The notes under the pieces were generated by a model. It searched no databases, was not told where the DNA came from, and saw only the letters and a program-made list of their open reading frames with translations. From contig JAQTUK010000004.1 of NCBI GenBank assembly GCA_028710285.1, positions 1 to 33,685 on the forward strand: a DNA stretch of 33,685 nucleotides, in the 5' to 3' direction. This document shows, piece by piece, positions 22,794 to 31,499 of the stretch. This stretch comes from Methylacidiphilaceae bacterium (lineage in GTDB: Bacteria > Verrucomicrobiota > Verrucomicrobiia > Methylacidiphilales > Methylacidiphilaceae). The translations under genes were made by a program, and so were the position numbers. Numbering within the stretch: the stretch's first letter is position 1; the number at the start of each line of letters is the position of its first letter.

Positions 22794-23279
22794 ATGATCC
22801 TCTACTTGCTCCGCCATGCCACCGCTTCCCGAGAGGCGGCGACCGACGCCGAGCGGAAGCTTACGAAGGAGGGCCGTCGGGAAGCCCAGGCCGCCGGAAA
22901 AGCGCTCCGTCGGCTCGGCGCGCGACCAGCCTGGATCTGGTCCAGTCCCCTCGTGCGCGCGTGCCAGACCGCCGAAATCGCTGCCGAAGCTCTCGGCGAT
23001 TCTGCGGAGGTCCAAATCAAGGAAGAGTTGGAGAATGGCAAATCCACCCAGGAGATCCTGGCCCTGCTCAAACCCTTGCCGGCGGATTCCGAGGTGGTCC
23101 TGGTCGGCCATATGCCGAGCCTCTCCGAGCATCTGGCCGCCCTCGTCGGCGCGAACCAACCCGGGAACCTTCCTCTCGATAAGGGCGGAGTCGCCTGCCT
23201 TCGCCTGGATGATCTCCGCCCCGGGAAGGGCGAGCTCCGCTTTCGGCTCCGGAACGAGCAGCTGGAGCGGATCGCCTGA
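22794..23279 (+). CDS. sixA: SixA-type phosphohistidine phosphatase (histidine phosphatase superfamily)
   Basis: Removes phosphate from histidine residues, in E. coli from phosphotransfer proteins; cytoplasmic. 161 residues, the same length as E. coli SixA. Seen: LYLLRHATAS with catalytic His8, the second-Arg segment SSPLVRACQTAEI, and VLVGHMPSLSEH with the second catalytic His. ATG 22794 begins the protein right at the first strand; the earlier in-frame ATG at 22629 lies over the dodecin gene start. Its substrate here is unknown; the window has a histidine kinase, but no link can be shown. A HAD phosphatase follows on the same strand. Confidence 0.88.
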   Translation: MILYLLRHATASREAATDAERKLTKEGRREAQAAGKALRRLGARPAWIWSSPLVRACQTAEIAAEALGDSAEVQIKEELENGKSTQEILALLKPLPADSEVVLVGHMPSLSEHLAALVGANQPGNLPLDKGGVACLRLDDLRPGKGELRFRLRNEQLERIA

Positions 23280-23368
23280 TTGGCAGCCGATCGGCCCTCG
23301 ACGCGAAGCGCAGAGAGGAAAAGGATTGACGTCTTGGCCCGTGGCTGGCTCTCCATGGCAGTTCCTCG

Positions 23369-24055
23369 ATGGAAACGAACGAATCTGCCCCGTGCGCGCC
23401 TCGATGGGCCGTACTCTTTGACTGGGATGGAGTGCTGGTCGACTCCACCCGGCAGCACGAGGAGAGTTGGCATCGCCTCGCCCGGGAAGAAGGACTCCCC
23501 CTCTTCCCCGGATTTTTCCTCCAGACCTTCGGGATGAAGAACGAATGGATCATTCCGCAGATTCTCCACTGGACGAAGGATCCGGAAGAGATCACCCGGC
23601 TCGGCGTACGCAAGGAGGTGCACTTCCGGGAAATCGTCGCCGAAACCGGGATCACCCTCTGCCCCGGAGCGCGGGAGTGGGCCCAATGGCTAGCCAGTCG
23701 AGCGGTCCCGACGGCGATTGCGTCCTCCACGCAGCGAGCGAACATCGATCTGGTGCTCGAGAAGCTCGCGCTGCGCCCCTTCTTTCCCACCATCGTCGCC
23801 GCCGAGGATGTCAGTCGCGGCAAGCCCGATCCAGAGGTCTTCCTTGTGGCCGCCGCCCGCTTGAGGGTCCCTCCCCATCGCTGTGTCGTCTTCGAAGATG
23901 CGCCCGCCGGGGTTGAAGCCGGAAAGCGCGCTGGGATGAAGGTGGTGGCCCTGACGACCACCCGTGCTCCCGAAGTATTTCGGGAGGCGGACCTCATCAT
24001 TGCCGATCTATCCGCATCAACCCCTTCTGAGATCGAACGATGGCTCTTCCCATAG
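23369..24055 (+). CDS. HAD-superfamily hydrolase, beta-phosphoglucomutase/phosphatase-like
   Basis: Cytoplasmic haloacid-dehalogenase-type phosphatase or phosphoglucomutase; substrate not assignable. 228 residues. Motif I DWDGVLVDS (nucleophile Asp and acid/base Asp), a helical cap (about 30-100), motif II IASSTQ, the motif III Lys in RGKPDPEVF, and motif IV VFEDAPAGVEAGKRAGM. The KPDPEVFL and EDAPAG segments place it with the beta-PGM/GPH-like subfamily. It lies 89 bases after sixA on the same strand, and its last 39 bases overlap the end of the convergent aminotransferase gene. Confidence 0.88.
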   Translation: METNESAPCAPRWAVLFDWDGVLVDSTRQHEESWHRLAREEGLPLFPGFFLQTFGMKNEWIIPQILHWTKDPEEITRLGVRKEVHFREIVAETGITLCPGAREWAQWLASRAVPTAIASSTQRANIDLVLEKLALRPFFPTIVAAEDVSRGKPDPEVFLVAAARLRVPPHRCVVFEDAPAGVEAGKRAGMKVVALTTTRAPEVFREADLIIADLSASTPSEIERWLFP

Positions 24056-25369
24056 CCGCCTGAGGGTTTCTCCAAGCTGTTCGAGCCCACCTTGCAACTC
24101 CTCCTCCGTGATGGTCAGCGGCGGGGCGACAAGGATCACGTTGTGCTTGCAGAACGCATAAACCCCTCGCCCCAGCAACTGCTGCTGCAGCCAGCAAATC
24201 TCCTGCGAAAGCGGCTTGTGCCAGAGGGAAAGCGGTTCGCGCGTCTGCCGGTTGCGGACCAGCTCGATCCCGAAGAAGGCGCCCAATCCGCGGACCTCGC
24301 CCACGAGTGGGCTCTGCTTGCCCAGCTCCCGCAGCCAGCGCCGCAGCCACTCCTCGATCAAGCCCGCGCGCTCGAAGAGACCCTCATCCCGATAGGCGGC
24401 CAGGGCGCCCAGCCCGGCGGCCATCGCGAGCGGGTGGCCGGAGTAGGTATGGCCGCACCAGAGCGGCTGCTCGTCGAAGGTCGCCGCAAGGCCTTCCCGC
24501 ACCAATACCCCCCCGAGGGGTATGTAGGCTGAGGTCACCCCTTTGGCGAATGTGATCATGTCGGGGACGATCTCGAAGCGACTCGCTCCAAAGGCCGCTC
24601 CCAACCGGCCAAACCCGGTCATGACTTCGTCGAGGATCAGCAAGATGCCGTGGCGGTGGCAAAGCTCGCGCACTCCGGAGAGATATCCGCTCGGGGGAAC
24701 CAAAACCCCGTTGGAGCCGACGACTGGCTCGAGAAGGATCGCAGCCACCCGGCTTGGATCCTCATGCAGGAGCACGAGCTCGAGATGGCGAAGAGCACGC
24801 TCGCTCTCCTCGCCATCGTTCGCCGAAAAGAATGGGCTGCGGTAAAGATAGGGTCCCCAGAAATGGATCACCCCCGGAATCCCTGGCTCGCCGGCAAACC
24901 GTCGATACTCCCCGGTGAGCGTGCCCGCCCCCAAGGTAGAACCATGAAAGGATCGATACGTCGAAAGGATCTTGTGCCGGCCGGTGATCATCCGGGCCAT
25001 CTTGACCGCGTCCTCGTTGGCTTCGGCGCCTCCCGTCGTGAAGAAGACCCTGGCTCCTTCCGGCCACGGTGCGCACTGGCTCAAGCCCTGCGCAAGGAGA
25101 GCCCGCTGGTCATGGAAGAAGGCGGGGGAGGAGTAGCAGAGGCGGGACGCCTGCTGCTGAATCGCTTGGACCACTTGCTCCTTCCCGTGGCCAAGATTGA
25201 CGGCCACAAGGCCCGCGCTCAAGTCGAGGTAGCGGTTCCCTTCCGAATCGTACAGAAAACTTCCCTCGCCTCGGACGATCACCGGGCCCGCGGCCCGCTT
25301 CTGGACCGCCCAAGGGGTCAATACGTGTTTGGCGTGAACTTCCGCTAACTCTTTTGCCCAGCTTCCCAT
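24017..25369 (-). CDS. Class III pyridoxal-phosphate aminotransferase
   Basis: PLP enzyme that moves an amino group between an omega-amine or amino acid and a keto acid; exact substrate not known. 450 residues from ATG 25369 (GGGAG upstream; overlaps the methyltransferase end by 25 bases). Seen: DLSAGLVAVNLGHG, FFTTGGAEANEDAVKMAR (PLP phosphate loop), the SFHGSTLGA segment, LILDEVMTGFGR (Asp contacting the ring nitrogen), and Lys276 in FAKGVTSAYIPLGGV. These wordings resemble taurine- or putrescine-type and related class III enzymes. It is the second gene of a two-gene minus-strand unit after a SAM methyltransferase, and it converges on the HAD gene. Confidence 0.9.
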   Translation of the reverse strand: MGSWAKELAEVHAKHVLTPWAVQKRAAGPVIVRGEGSFLYDSEGNRYLDLSAGLVAVNLGHGKEQVVQAIQQQASRLCYSSPAFFHDQRALLAQGLSQCAPWPEGARVFFTTGGAEANEDAVKMARMITGRHKILSTYRSFHGSTLGAGTLTGEYRRFAGEPGIPGVIHFWGPYLYRSPFFSANDGEESERALRHLELVLLHEDPSRVAAILLEPVVGSNGVLVPPSGYLSGVRELCHRHGILLILDEVMTGFGRLGAAFGASRFEIVPDMITFAKGVTSAYIPLGGVLVREGLAATFDEQPLWCGHTYSGHPLAMAAGLGALAAYRDEGLFERAGLIEEWLRRWLRELGKQSPLVGEVRGLGAFFGIELVRNRQTREPLSLWHKPLSQEICWLQQQLLGRGVYAFCKHNVILVAPPLTITEEELQGGLEQLGETLRRLWEEPSFDLRRG

Positions 25370-26361
25370 CCTGCTCCCTTTCTTCTGCCCAGCACCACCA
25401 TTTCCGTGCCACCGGCAAACAAGTGAACCGACGCTTTCCAGCCTGCTTCCTCGACTCCCGCTCTCACCTCGGCGGAGGTAAGGAGTCTTGCCCCCTGGGC
25501 ATACTCGTGCAGGTTCTGAAAAGAAAGGTTTCTTCGAGGAGGATCGCGCAAGGATGCGAGCGCCTCCGGCCAGCATGGCTCCCAGAGAAGGATGCACCCA
25601 TCTGCCCGCGCGAGCCGCTCCAGATGCGCAAAGAACCTTTTGCGCTCCGGCCAGAGATGATGGAGCACCCGGCTCACGAGGATGAGGTGCGCTGGCTCCG
25701 AGCCGCGCCAGGAGAAAAGATCCGCTTGGACCAGTTCCATTCGTTCGGAGAGGCTCGCGGTCTCGACCGCCTGTCTTCCGTGGGCGATTCGGCCGGCCTC
25801 ACGGTCGATGCCGATCCCCCGCCACGCAGGAAAACGGAGAAGCAAGCGGCGAAGAAGCCAGCCGTTTCCGCATCCCAGATCCAGGACGAGGCCCTCCCGC
25901 TGCGCCAGCTCCGCAAAGAGCGGCAGCCCAGGGAAGATCTGCTCTTCGAAGAGGGAAAGATGCTTCTCCTCCAAGAATTGTCCGAACCAAGGGAGAATTT
26001 CGGGATCGATCAAGGCTCCCGGCCCCGGTCGATCTCCCGTCCGAAAGAGAGGCAGCAGGCGCAAAGCGACCGAGGGAGCCAAGACCGCGTCAACCGCAGA
26101 CGCCAGAAAGGAGCCGTCCTTGGTCCCCCGTCGATGGCCCGCCTCCGGCGCCAGGCAAAACCGACCATCCTCCTCTTCGAGGTAGCCGAAGGCAAAAGCG
26201 GCTTCGCAAAACCCCCTCACATAGCCAGGATCCAATCCCATCCGGCCTGAGATCCCCTCCGGATCGAGGGCGCCGGATCGACGGAGGAATTCGAAGATCC
26301 CGGTGGCAATCCCTAAAAATCCGACGAGACAGGCCCAACTTTGCTCCCGTTCCTCGATCAT
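25345..26361 (-). CDS. SAM-dependent methyltransferase with N-terminal winged helix
   Basis: Class I methyltransferase using S-adenosylmethionine; acceptor unknown. 338 residues from ATG 26361; an in-frame ATG at 26415 is a weaker alternative with no ribosome site. N-terminal winged-helix/dimerisation domain (about 15-80, IFEFLRRSGALDPEGISGRMGLD), as in small-molecule O-methyltransferases, then a Rossmann fold with motif I LDLGCGNGWLLRRLL (about 158-175), the acidic end of strand 2 IGIDREAG, and HLILVSRVLHHLWPE. The C-terminal part contains GCILLWEP. It overlaps the aminotransferase gene by 25 bases, suggesting translational coupling and a shared pathway acting on an amine or a small secondary metabolite (inference). 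Confidence 0.85.
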   Translation of the reverse strand: MIEEREQSWACLVGFLGIATGIFEFLRRSGALDPEGISGRMGLDPGYVRGFCEAAFAFGYLEEEDGRFCLAPEAGHRRGTKDGSFLASAVDAVLAPSVALRLLPLFRTGDRPGPGALIDPEILPWFGQFLEEKHLSLFEEQIFPGLPLFAELAQREGLVLDLGCGNGWLLRRLLLRFPAWRGIGIDREAGRIAHGRQAVETASLSERMELVQADLFSWRGSEPAHLILVSRVLHHLWPERKRFFAHLERLARADGCILLWEPCWPEALASLRDPPRRNLSFQNLHEYAQGARLLTSAEVRAGVEEAGWKASVHLFAGGTEMVVLGRRKGAGWEAGQKS

Positions 26362-26459
26362 CGTCTCGTTTTCCGGCACAATGAAAAGGCTAACGGAAAG
26401 CGCGTTTCCATACAAGGCGGGCGCCCTAGCCGGGAGGGGAACGTCCCCCTTCCTCGGAG

Positions 26460-26867
26460 CTACCGCTTTCGGCGAAGCAGAATCCAGTTCCGTCCACTCC
26501 CCCGCTTCAGGCGAATGAGAGCGAACTCTCCGGAAATCCGGCTTCCCCGCAGTTCAAAGGTGATCTTGTCCTCCCTCCATTCCTCGCTGCGGTAGGTGCC
26601 TTGATCCCAGATGCGAACCTCGCCTGCCCCGTACTGCCCGGGAGGAATGATCCCGGAAAAGCCGGCATAGGAAAGCGGATGGTCCTCGACTTCTACGGCT
26701 AGTCGCCGCACCCCCGTCTCTTCCGGAACCCCCTTGGGCAGGGCCCAGCTCTTCAACACCCCGTTTCGTTCGAGGCGGAAGTCAAAATGGTGAGTACGTG
26801 CGAAGTGCTCCTGGATGACAAAGATCCCTTCTTCGGAAAGAGAGTTCTTCACGGCAACGACCGCCAT
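26460..26867 (-). CDS. Stand-alone LigD-type 3'-phosphoesterase domain protein
   Basis: Belongs to the 3'-phosphoesterase family found as the N-terminal domain of DNA ligase D, which trims 3'-phosphate or ribonucleotide ends during end-joining repair. 135 residues from ATG 26867. Seen: FVIQEHFARTHHFDFRLE with the catalytic His-x-Asp-x-Arg-Leu-Glu motif, LKSWALPKGVP, AVEVEDHPLSYAGFSG, IPPGQYGAGEVRIWDQG and the C-terminal FALIRLKR...WILLRRK. The length matches the isolated domain. No ligase or polymerase domain follows, and no Ku gene is visible nearby, so it is a free-standing version. It is divergent from the amidotransferase gene. Confidence 0.9.
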   Translation of the reverse strand: MAVVAVKNSLSEEGIFVIQEHFARTHHFDFRLERNGVLKSWALPKGVPEETGVRRLAVEVEDHPLSYAGFSGIIPPGQYGAGEVRIWDQGTYRSEEWREDKITFELRGSRISGEFALIRLKRGSGRNWILLRRKR

Positions 26868-26964
26868 TCTCCGCTTTTCTCGATGACCGACGATCCAAAA
26901 GATCCTTTTCGTCGGGAAAGCGCCCACTGGCCCACAGTCCGGACTCCGTGGTAAAAAGGCTCGC

Positions 26965-27600
26965 ATGCTCACCGTCGCCTCCTGGGTCCGCGCCAAGGAC
27001 GAACTCATTTTTGAGCGGATCTTCGCTCCCGAGGCCGTTGTGCTGCGCAATGCCCGAGTGGAAGAGATCTCACCGGAAGCCTGGCAAGCACTCCTCCTGA
27101 CCGGCGGCACCGATATCTCGTCCGCTTTCCTCCGACAGGAGGTGGACGCCCCGGCGAAGATCCGCTCGCCCAACCCAAAGCGGGACGAGTGGGAGTTTGC
27201 CGCGCTGCAGTCGGCCTTGGCTCGCCGGCTGCCCGTTCTCGCGATCTGTCGCGGCGCGCAGCTCCTCAACGTTGCCTTGGGCGGAACCCTCCATCTCGAC
27301 GTGCCAGGCCACGAGAACCTGGAGGATTCCCACGCGCAGCCGCTTGTCTACGCCGAGGGGGTCGAGATCCAATTCCCGCTGGTGAACAGTTCTCACCACC
27401 AGGCGATCGCCCGGCTGGGATCGGGGGTCGTTCCCGAGGCCTGGTGCCGACTGGACGGAATCGTCGAGCAGGTTCGAGTGGATGGCTACCCTTTCGTTCG
27501 CGGCGTGCAGTTCCATCCGGAGCGCGATCCTGTTCGCTATCGTCCGCTCTTCGCCGCCTATTTCGAGGCCATGCGAAAGGGGCCTCGAGTGGCTGGCTAA
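26965..27600 (+). CDS. Class I glutamine amidotransferase-like hydrolase (peptidase C26 / PuuD type)
   Basis: Probable gamma-glutamyl amide hydrolase, as in gamma-glutamyl-GABA hydrolase PuuD; cytoplasmic. 211 residues. Seen: LLTGGTDI, the nucleophile elbow AICRGAQLLNV with catalytic Cys, ALGGTLHLD typical of the C26 family, VNSSHHQAI, and the catalytic His/Glu in GVQFHPERD. AAAAAGG lies seven bases before ATG 26965. The N-terminal region is shorter than in E. coli PuuD (about 250 residues). No polyamine pathway genes lie beside it. It meets the convergent oxoprolinase gene with a four-base overlap. Confidence 0.88.
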   Translation: MLTVASWVRAKDELIFERIFAPEAVVLRNARVEEISPEAWQALLLTGGTDISSAFLRQEVDAPAKIRSPNPKRDEWEFAALQSALARRLPVLAICRGAQLLNVALGGTLHLDVPGHENLEDSHAQPLVYAEGVEIQFPLVNSSHHQAIARLGSGVVPEAWCRLDGIVEQVRVDGYPFVRGVQFHPERDPVRYRPLFAAYFEAMRKGPRVAG

Positions 27601-29180
27601 GCCGTTCCCTTGGAATCGGGCCGACCCCATCCGCCCCCTCCCGGAGTTCGAATGGAGAGAATTTGACCTCGTCTGCCCCGAAAGCTGATCTTTCCGGGCA
27701 AGGAAACCTCCCCACCTTCGTCGATCAGCACATTCTCGCCGCGCACCCCGTTGGCTCCCCCTTGCAACCCGTACGGGGGGAAGCGCCTCCGCTCGGACAA
27801 GAGCGTAACATCCATCTCGGCCAGGAACTCGATCTCACGAATGATGCCATCGCCGCCTCGAGGTTTCCCGACTCCTCCGGAGCCCCGCCGCAGCCGGTAG
27901 GTGACGACGCGGATCGGCAGCGCGTGCTCCAGCGCCTCCACCGGAGTGTTCCACGAGTTGGTCATGTGGGTGTGAACCCCGCTGTCTCCGTCTCCTGCCG
28001 GTCCACCCCCCATGCCCCCGGCGATCGTCTCATAATAGGCGAAGGCGCAACCGGATTCGGGATCGACCCCTCCGAGGGTCAAATTGTTCATCGTCCCGCT
28101 GCTCGCGGCGGGAATCACGTCGGGCAGAGCCTGGCTGAGCGCTCGCAAGAGCACGTCGACCAGCCGCTGGGAAGTTTCCACATTTCCCGCGGCGACCGCA
28201 GCCGGAAAAAGCGCGTTGACCACCGTGCCGGGCGGAGCCACGACCTGAACGGGTGCCAGCAGGCCCGCGTTCGCCGGAACGTCCTCCCGCAGCAGAGCGC
28301 GCACGACATAGGAGACCGCGGAGAGCGCGATCGCGAACACTGCGTTGACGTTTCCCTGCACCTGGGGTGCGGAGCCGGTGAAGTCGACGAGCGCCTCCTC
28401 GCCCTTTTTGCGAATGGCCACACGAATCGGAATCGGCTCTTCGGAAAAACCGTCGTCATCCAGATAGTCCACAGCCTCATAGGTGCCATCCGGAATTTCA
28501 GACAGCCGCTTGCGCACCATCCGCTCGGTGTAGTCGATGAGCGCATCGACCGCCGCATTCATCTGCTCCTGTCCATACCGGTCGAGCATCTGCTGGAGCC
28601 GAACCTCTCCCGTCCGGTTCGCCCCGAGCTGGGCGGCTAGGTCTCCCTCGCGTTCTCCCGGGGTGCGGACGTTGGCCAAGATCATCTGGAGCAGCGCCTG
28701 ATTCCACCGCCCATTCTCCACGAGCTTGACAGCAGGAATGCGCAAGCCCTCCTGGAAGATCTCGGAGGAGGGAGGCATAGAGCCCGCCGTCATCCCTCCG
28801 ATATCCGCATGATGGGCTCGGCTGGCGACGTAGAATCGTGGGGGCCCGTTCTCCTCTTGCCTTCCGTAGACGGGAGTCACCAAGGTCAGGTCGGGCAGAT
28901 GGGTCCCGCCCTCGTAGGGGTCGTTGAGGATCACCGCATCACCCGGACCCATTGGCACCGCTTGAATGGCCCTCCGGACCGCAACCGGCATGGAGCCGAG
29001 ATGGACGGGCATGTGATCTCCTTGAGCCGCAAGTCGTCCGTTTGCCTCGTAAACCGCGCAGGAGTAGTCACACCTCTCCCGGATATTGGGGGAAAAGGCG
29101 GTCCGGCGCAGGGCGTATCCCATCTCCTCCGCGACGGAGGCAAAGAGTGCCCGAAAGATCTCCAATTGGATCGGGTTCAT
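27597..29180 (-). CDS. hyuB: Hydantoinase B / 5-oxoprolinase beta-type subunit
   Basis: Subunit of ATP-dependent hydantoinase or oxoprolinase, opening cyclic amide rings such as 5-oxoproline. 527 residues from ATG 29180, which begins at the family's usual NPIQLEIF; the frame is open 53 codons further, but that stretch is Arg-rich and unlike the family. Seen: EEMGYALRRTAFSPNIRERCDYS, AAQGDHMPVHLGSMP, NDPYEGGTHLPD, ASRAHHADIGGMTAGSMP, DFTGSAPQVQGNVNA, GGMGGGPAGDGDSGVHTHMTNS and the C-terminal TPGGGGWG. The A subunit (HyuA), usually adjacent, is absent from this window. It lies 103 bases after gpmA on the same strand. Confidence 0.92.
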   Translation of the reverse strand: MNPIQLEIFRALFASVAEEMGYALRRTAFSPNIRERCDYSCAVYEANGRLAAQGDHMPVHLGSMPVAVRRAIQAVPMGPGDAVILNDPYEGGTHLPDLTLVTPVYGRQEENGPPRFYVASRAHHADIGGMTAGSMPPSSEIFQEGLRIPAVKLVENGRWNQALLQMILANVRTPGEREGDLAAQLGANRTGEVRLQQMLDRYGQEQMNAAVDALIDYTERMVRKRLSEIPDGTYEAVDYLDDDGFSEEPIPIRVAIRKKGEEALVDFTGSAPQVQGNVNAVFAIALSAVSYVVRALLREDVPANAGLLAPVQVVAPPGTVVNALFPAAVAAGNVETSQRLVDVLLRALSQALPDVIPAASSGTMNNLTLGGVDPESGCAFAYYETIAGGMGGGPAGDGDSGVHTHMTNSWNTPVEALEHALPIRVVTYRLRRGSGGVGKPRGGDGIIREIEFLAEMDVTLLSERRRFPPYGLQGGANGVRGENVLIDEGGEVSLPGKISFRGRRGQILSIRTPGGGGWGRPDSKGTA

Positions 29181-29283
29181 CTCGCCCGCCTGCTTCCGGA
29201 CGTCACGCCCCACCCTCGGATCCGAGCGACTCTCCTCCCGACGCCTCCCCCGAGAACGTCCAGAGGTGCGACGGGTGGCACGC

Positions 29284-30033
29284 TCACCGGGCACGTCCTT
29301 GAGCGGCGACATTCGCCGATGCGCTCGCCACCTCTTCATCCGAAGCCAGGTAGCGGCGGCTCACCGGGTGCAACTCCGAATCGAGTTCGTAGACCAGCGG
29401 AATCCCCGTAGGAATGTTGAACTGGACGATCTCTTCTTCCGACATCCCATCCAAATACTTGACGAGGGCCCGCAGGCTGTTGCCGTGGGCGACCACGATG
29501 AGCCGCTTGCCCGCCTGGATTCGAGGCGCGAGCTCGTGTTCCCAATAGGGGACCACTCGCCCAAGGGTGTCCTTCAGGCTCTCCCCCGACGGCAGGGAGC
29601 CGGGAGGAACCGCGGCATAACGGGGATCGTGGCAGGGGTGCGACGGATCGGCCTCGGGTAGCTCGGGCGGGCGGATATCGTAGGAACGCCTCCAGAGCAA
29701 GACCTGCTCTTCTCCATACTTTTGCGCGGTCTCTTTCTTATTGAGCCCCTGGAGAGCGCCGTAATGCCGCTCGTTGAGCTGCCAGGCGCAGACGGTCGGA
29801 AGCCACATCCGATCGAGCAAGTCGAGCACGATCCAGAGGGTGCGGATCGATCGTTTCAAGACCGACGTATGTGCCTCATCGAATCGAAAACCGGCGTCCC
29901 GCAGGCGCTCTCCCGACCGGCGCGCCTCCTCCTTTCCGCGCTCGGACAGGTCGACGTCGATCCAGCCGGTAAAGAGATTCTCTCGATTCCAGACACTCTC
30001 CCCGTGCCGCAACAAGACCAAGTGGAAGCTCAC
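29284..30033 (-). CDS. gpmA: 2,3-bisphosphoglycerate-dependent phosphoglycerate mutase
   Basis: Interconverts 3- and 2-phosphoglycerate in glycolysis/gluconeogenesis; cytoplasmic. 249 residues, the same size as E. coli GpmA. Seen: [12 protein letters not shown] with catalytic His10, [41 protein letters not shown] with the acid Glu, [10 protein letters not shown], and [23 protein letters not shown] with the second His. No ATG lies near the expected N-terminus; GTG at 30033 places the first strand exactly and is chosen. The in-frame extension to 30396 is not homologous to the family. It is divergent from the outer-membrane efflux genes. Confidence 0.95.
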   Translation of the reverse strand: MSFHLVLLRHGESVWNRENLFTGWIDVDLSERGKEEARRSGERLRDAGFRFDEAHTSVLKRSIRTLWIVLDLLDRMWLPTVCAWQLNERHYGALQGLNKKETAQKYGEEQVLLWRRSYDIRPPELPEADPSHPCHDPRYAAVPPGSLPSGESLKDTLGRVVPYWEHELAPRIQAGKRLIVVAHGNSLRALVKYLDGMSEEEIVQFNIPTGIPLVYELDSELHPVSRRYLASDEEVASASANVAAQGRAR

Positions 30034-30155
30034 CGTTTTCTTGTAGTCCCCGCAAAGAACGGACGTCAAGCAGTGGCCGGAGCAGGCCCTGCCGCAACCC
30101 AAAGCATGCGTAAAAGAGCTTTCCGGCCTCTTCTCTTCCTCTCTATAGATTCGGG

Positions 30156-31499
30156 ATGCGTCTTGGCGGGAAAAGGGAGAGCGCCTTCCTTGCGCGAATC
30201 GCCGAGCCTTTCGCGCTCGGTTCCCTTTTTCTTCTCGCGTCGGCTTCCCCCTCCCAAGCGACATCGCCGCGGGAGGACGTCTTGCGTTCCCTCGTGGCCG
30301 AAGCGCGAGCCGAGAATCCCGATTATCGCGCCTACGAAGCGGCGATCCAGGCCGCCGAGGGTCAGTTCGTCCAGGTCGGAATGATGCCCAAGCCACAGGT
30401 CATCGCCTTCGTCGGGCCCTATCTGAGCGCAGGGGGAGCCGGCCAGACGGCCTTGGGGTACCAGCAGGAGTTCGAGGTACTCCAACCCTTCTACTTTCCG
30501 GGAAAGGTCTCTCTTCGAAGGGCGGTCGCGCATCGGGATGTCATGCTAGCGCAGCTTCTCCTGGAGGAATTCGGCCTTTCGCTCGAGGTTGCGGTGCGAT
30601 CCCTGGCCCAGCAAGTCGCCGTCACGGTGGCCAGCGCGGGGGCGGCTCGGGAGATCGAGGATCGGACCGCTTCGGTGGTCGCGTTTTTGGAGAAACGCCC
30701 CAAGGCGGGCATCCTCGGATACCTGGACGCACGCATCTTGTCGGGGAGCCTCATCGGGCTCCAGCAAGAAGTCCGGTGGCTGGAGGAGAGCCGCTGGACG
30801 CTGGTCGCGCAACTCAATGCCTACTTGGGGCGACCGGCGGACACGCCCGTGCCGGAGCACCTGCTTCCTTGGGAATCCTTTCCTCCGCTCTCCCTCGACC
30901 GCCTCCTGGCGCAGGCGCAGCGCCGCAACGTCCTCCTGCAAATCCACCGGGTCTTGATCGATCGGGCCCGTCAACAGCGGAAGGCCACGCAGATCGCCGG
31001 CTATCCCGACTTTGCCATGGGACCCTTTTGGATGGCCTATCAAGGAGTGAACTATAATGCGGGACCCGGTTTCACGATCACGGTCGGCCTCCCGGTCGGC
31101 AAAGCGCAGGTTCCCGGAATCGAGGGGGTGGCCTGGGCCAACCAGCGGGGCAACTTGGCTACCGCCAAGGCCCAGGAAGAGCAGGCGATGGCTCTTTTCC
31201 CGGCCGCCGAGCGGAATGTGGAAAGCCTGATCTTCGCCCGCCTTTTCGCCTACGAGGCAACGAGAAATCAGCTGACGCTTCAGCCCCAGAGCCTGATCGT
31301 CTCGCTTCGAGAGGCCGCCGCGCTCGCCGAGCGGCAATACCGAATTGGCGCCATCGACGTCCACCGCTTCCTTGCGGCCCAGCAACAGTATCTTTCCGCC
31401 TTCCGCGCCGCGCTGGGCGCCCGGATGGACGCGGCGACCGCCTGGCTCGACCTCTTCTTCTTGACGGGAGGAGAGTTGCCGACCAAGGCTTTTCCCTGA
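30156..31499 (+). CDS. TolC-like outer-membrane efflux protein, first of a tandem pair
   Basis: Outer-membrane channel protein of a tripartite efflux pump. 447 residues with a signal peptide (about 15-35, [15 protein letters not shown]). Seen: two related halves of long helices typical of the outer-membrane factor family, starting [25 protein letters not shown], then [36 protein letters not shown], the repeat-half segment [14 protein letters not shown], and [28 protein letters not shown]. It is followed with no gap by a second member of the family (stop 31497-31499, next ATG 31500) and then by a periplasmic adaptor gene. Heavy-metal export is possible given the CusC/CzcC-like look, but the substrate is unknown. 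Confidence 0.88.
   Translation: MRLGGKRESAFLARIAEPFALGSLFLLASASPSQATSPREDVLRSLVAEARAENPDYRAYEAAIQAAEGQFVQVGMMPKPQVIAFVGPYLSAGGAGQTALGYQQEFEVLQPFYFPGKVSLRRAVAHRDVMLAQLLLEEFGLSLEVAVRSLAQQVAVTVASAGAAREIEDRTASVVAFLEKRPKAGILGYLDARILSGSLIGLQQEVRWLEESRWTLVAQLNAYLGRPADTPVPEHLLPWESFPPLSLDRLLAQAQRRNVLLQIHRVLIDRARQQRKATQIAGYPDFAMGPFWMAYQGVNYNAGPGFTITVGLPVGKAQVPGIEGVAWANQRGNLATAKAQEEQAMALFPAAERNVESLIFARLFAYEATRNQLTLQPQSLIVSLREAAALAERQYRIGAIDVHRFLAAQQQYLSAFRAALGARMDAATAWLDLFFLTGGELPTKAFP

Noticed and set aside
26435-26449. GGGGA-ACG-TCCCC hairpin between the phosphoesterase and methyltransferase genes
   Set aside because: Stem of five with no T run on either strand in the direction of transcription; likely chance in GC-rich DNA.
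29181-29339. N-terminal extension of the hydantoinase B frame to ATG 29339
   Set aside because: It would overlap the end of gpmA and is Arg-rich and unlike the family; the normal start NPIQLEIF begins at 29180.
30034-30396. Upstream extension of the gpmA frame to ATG 30396
   Set aside because: The extra 121 residues are basic low-complexity sequence overlying the divergent TolC gene; the GTG at 30033 gives the normal length.
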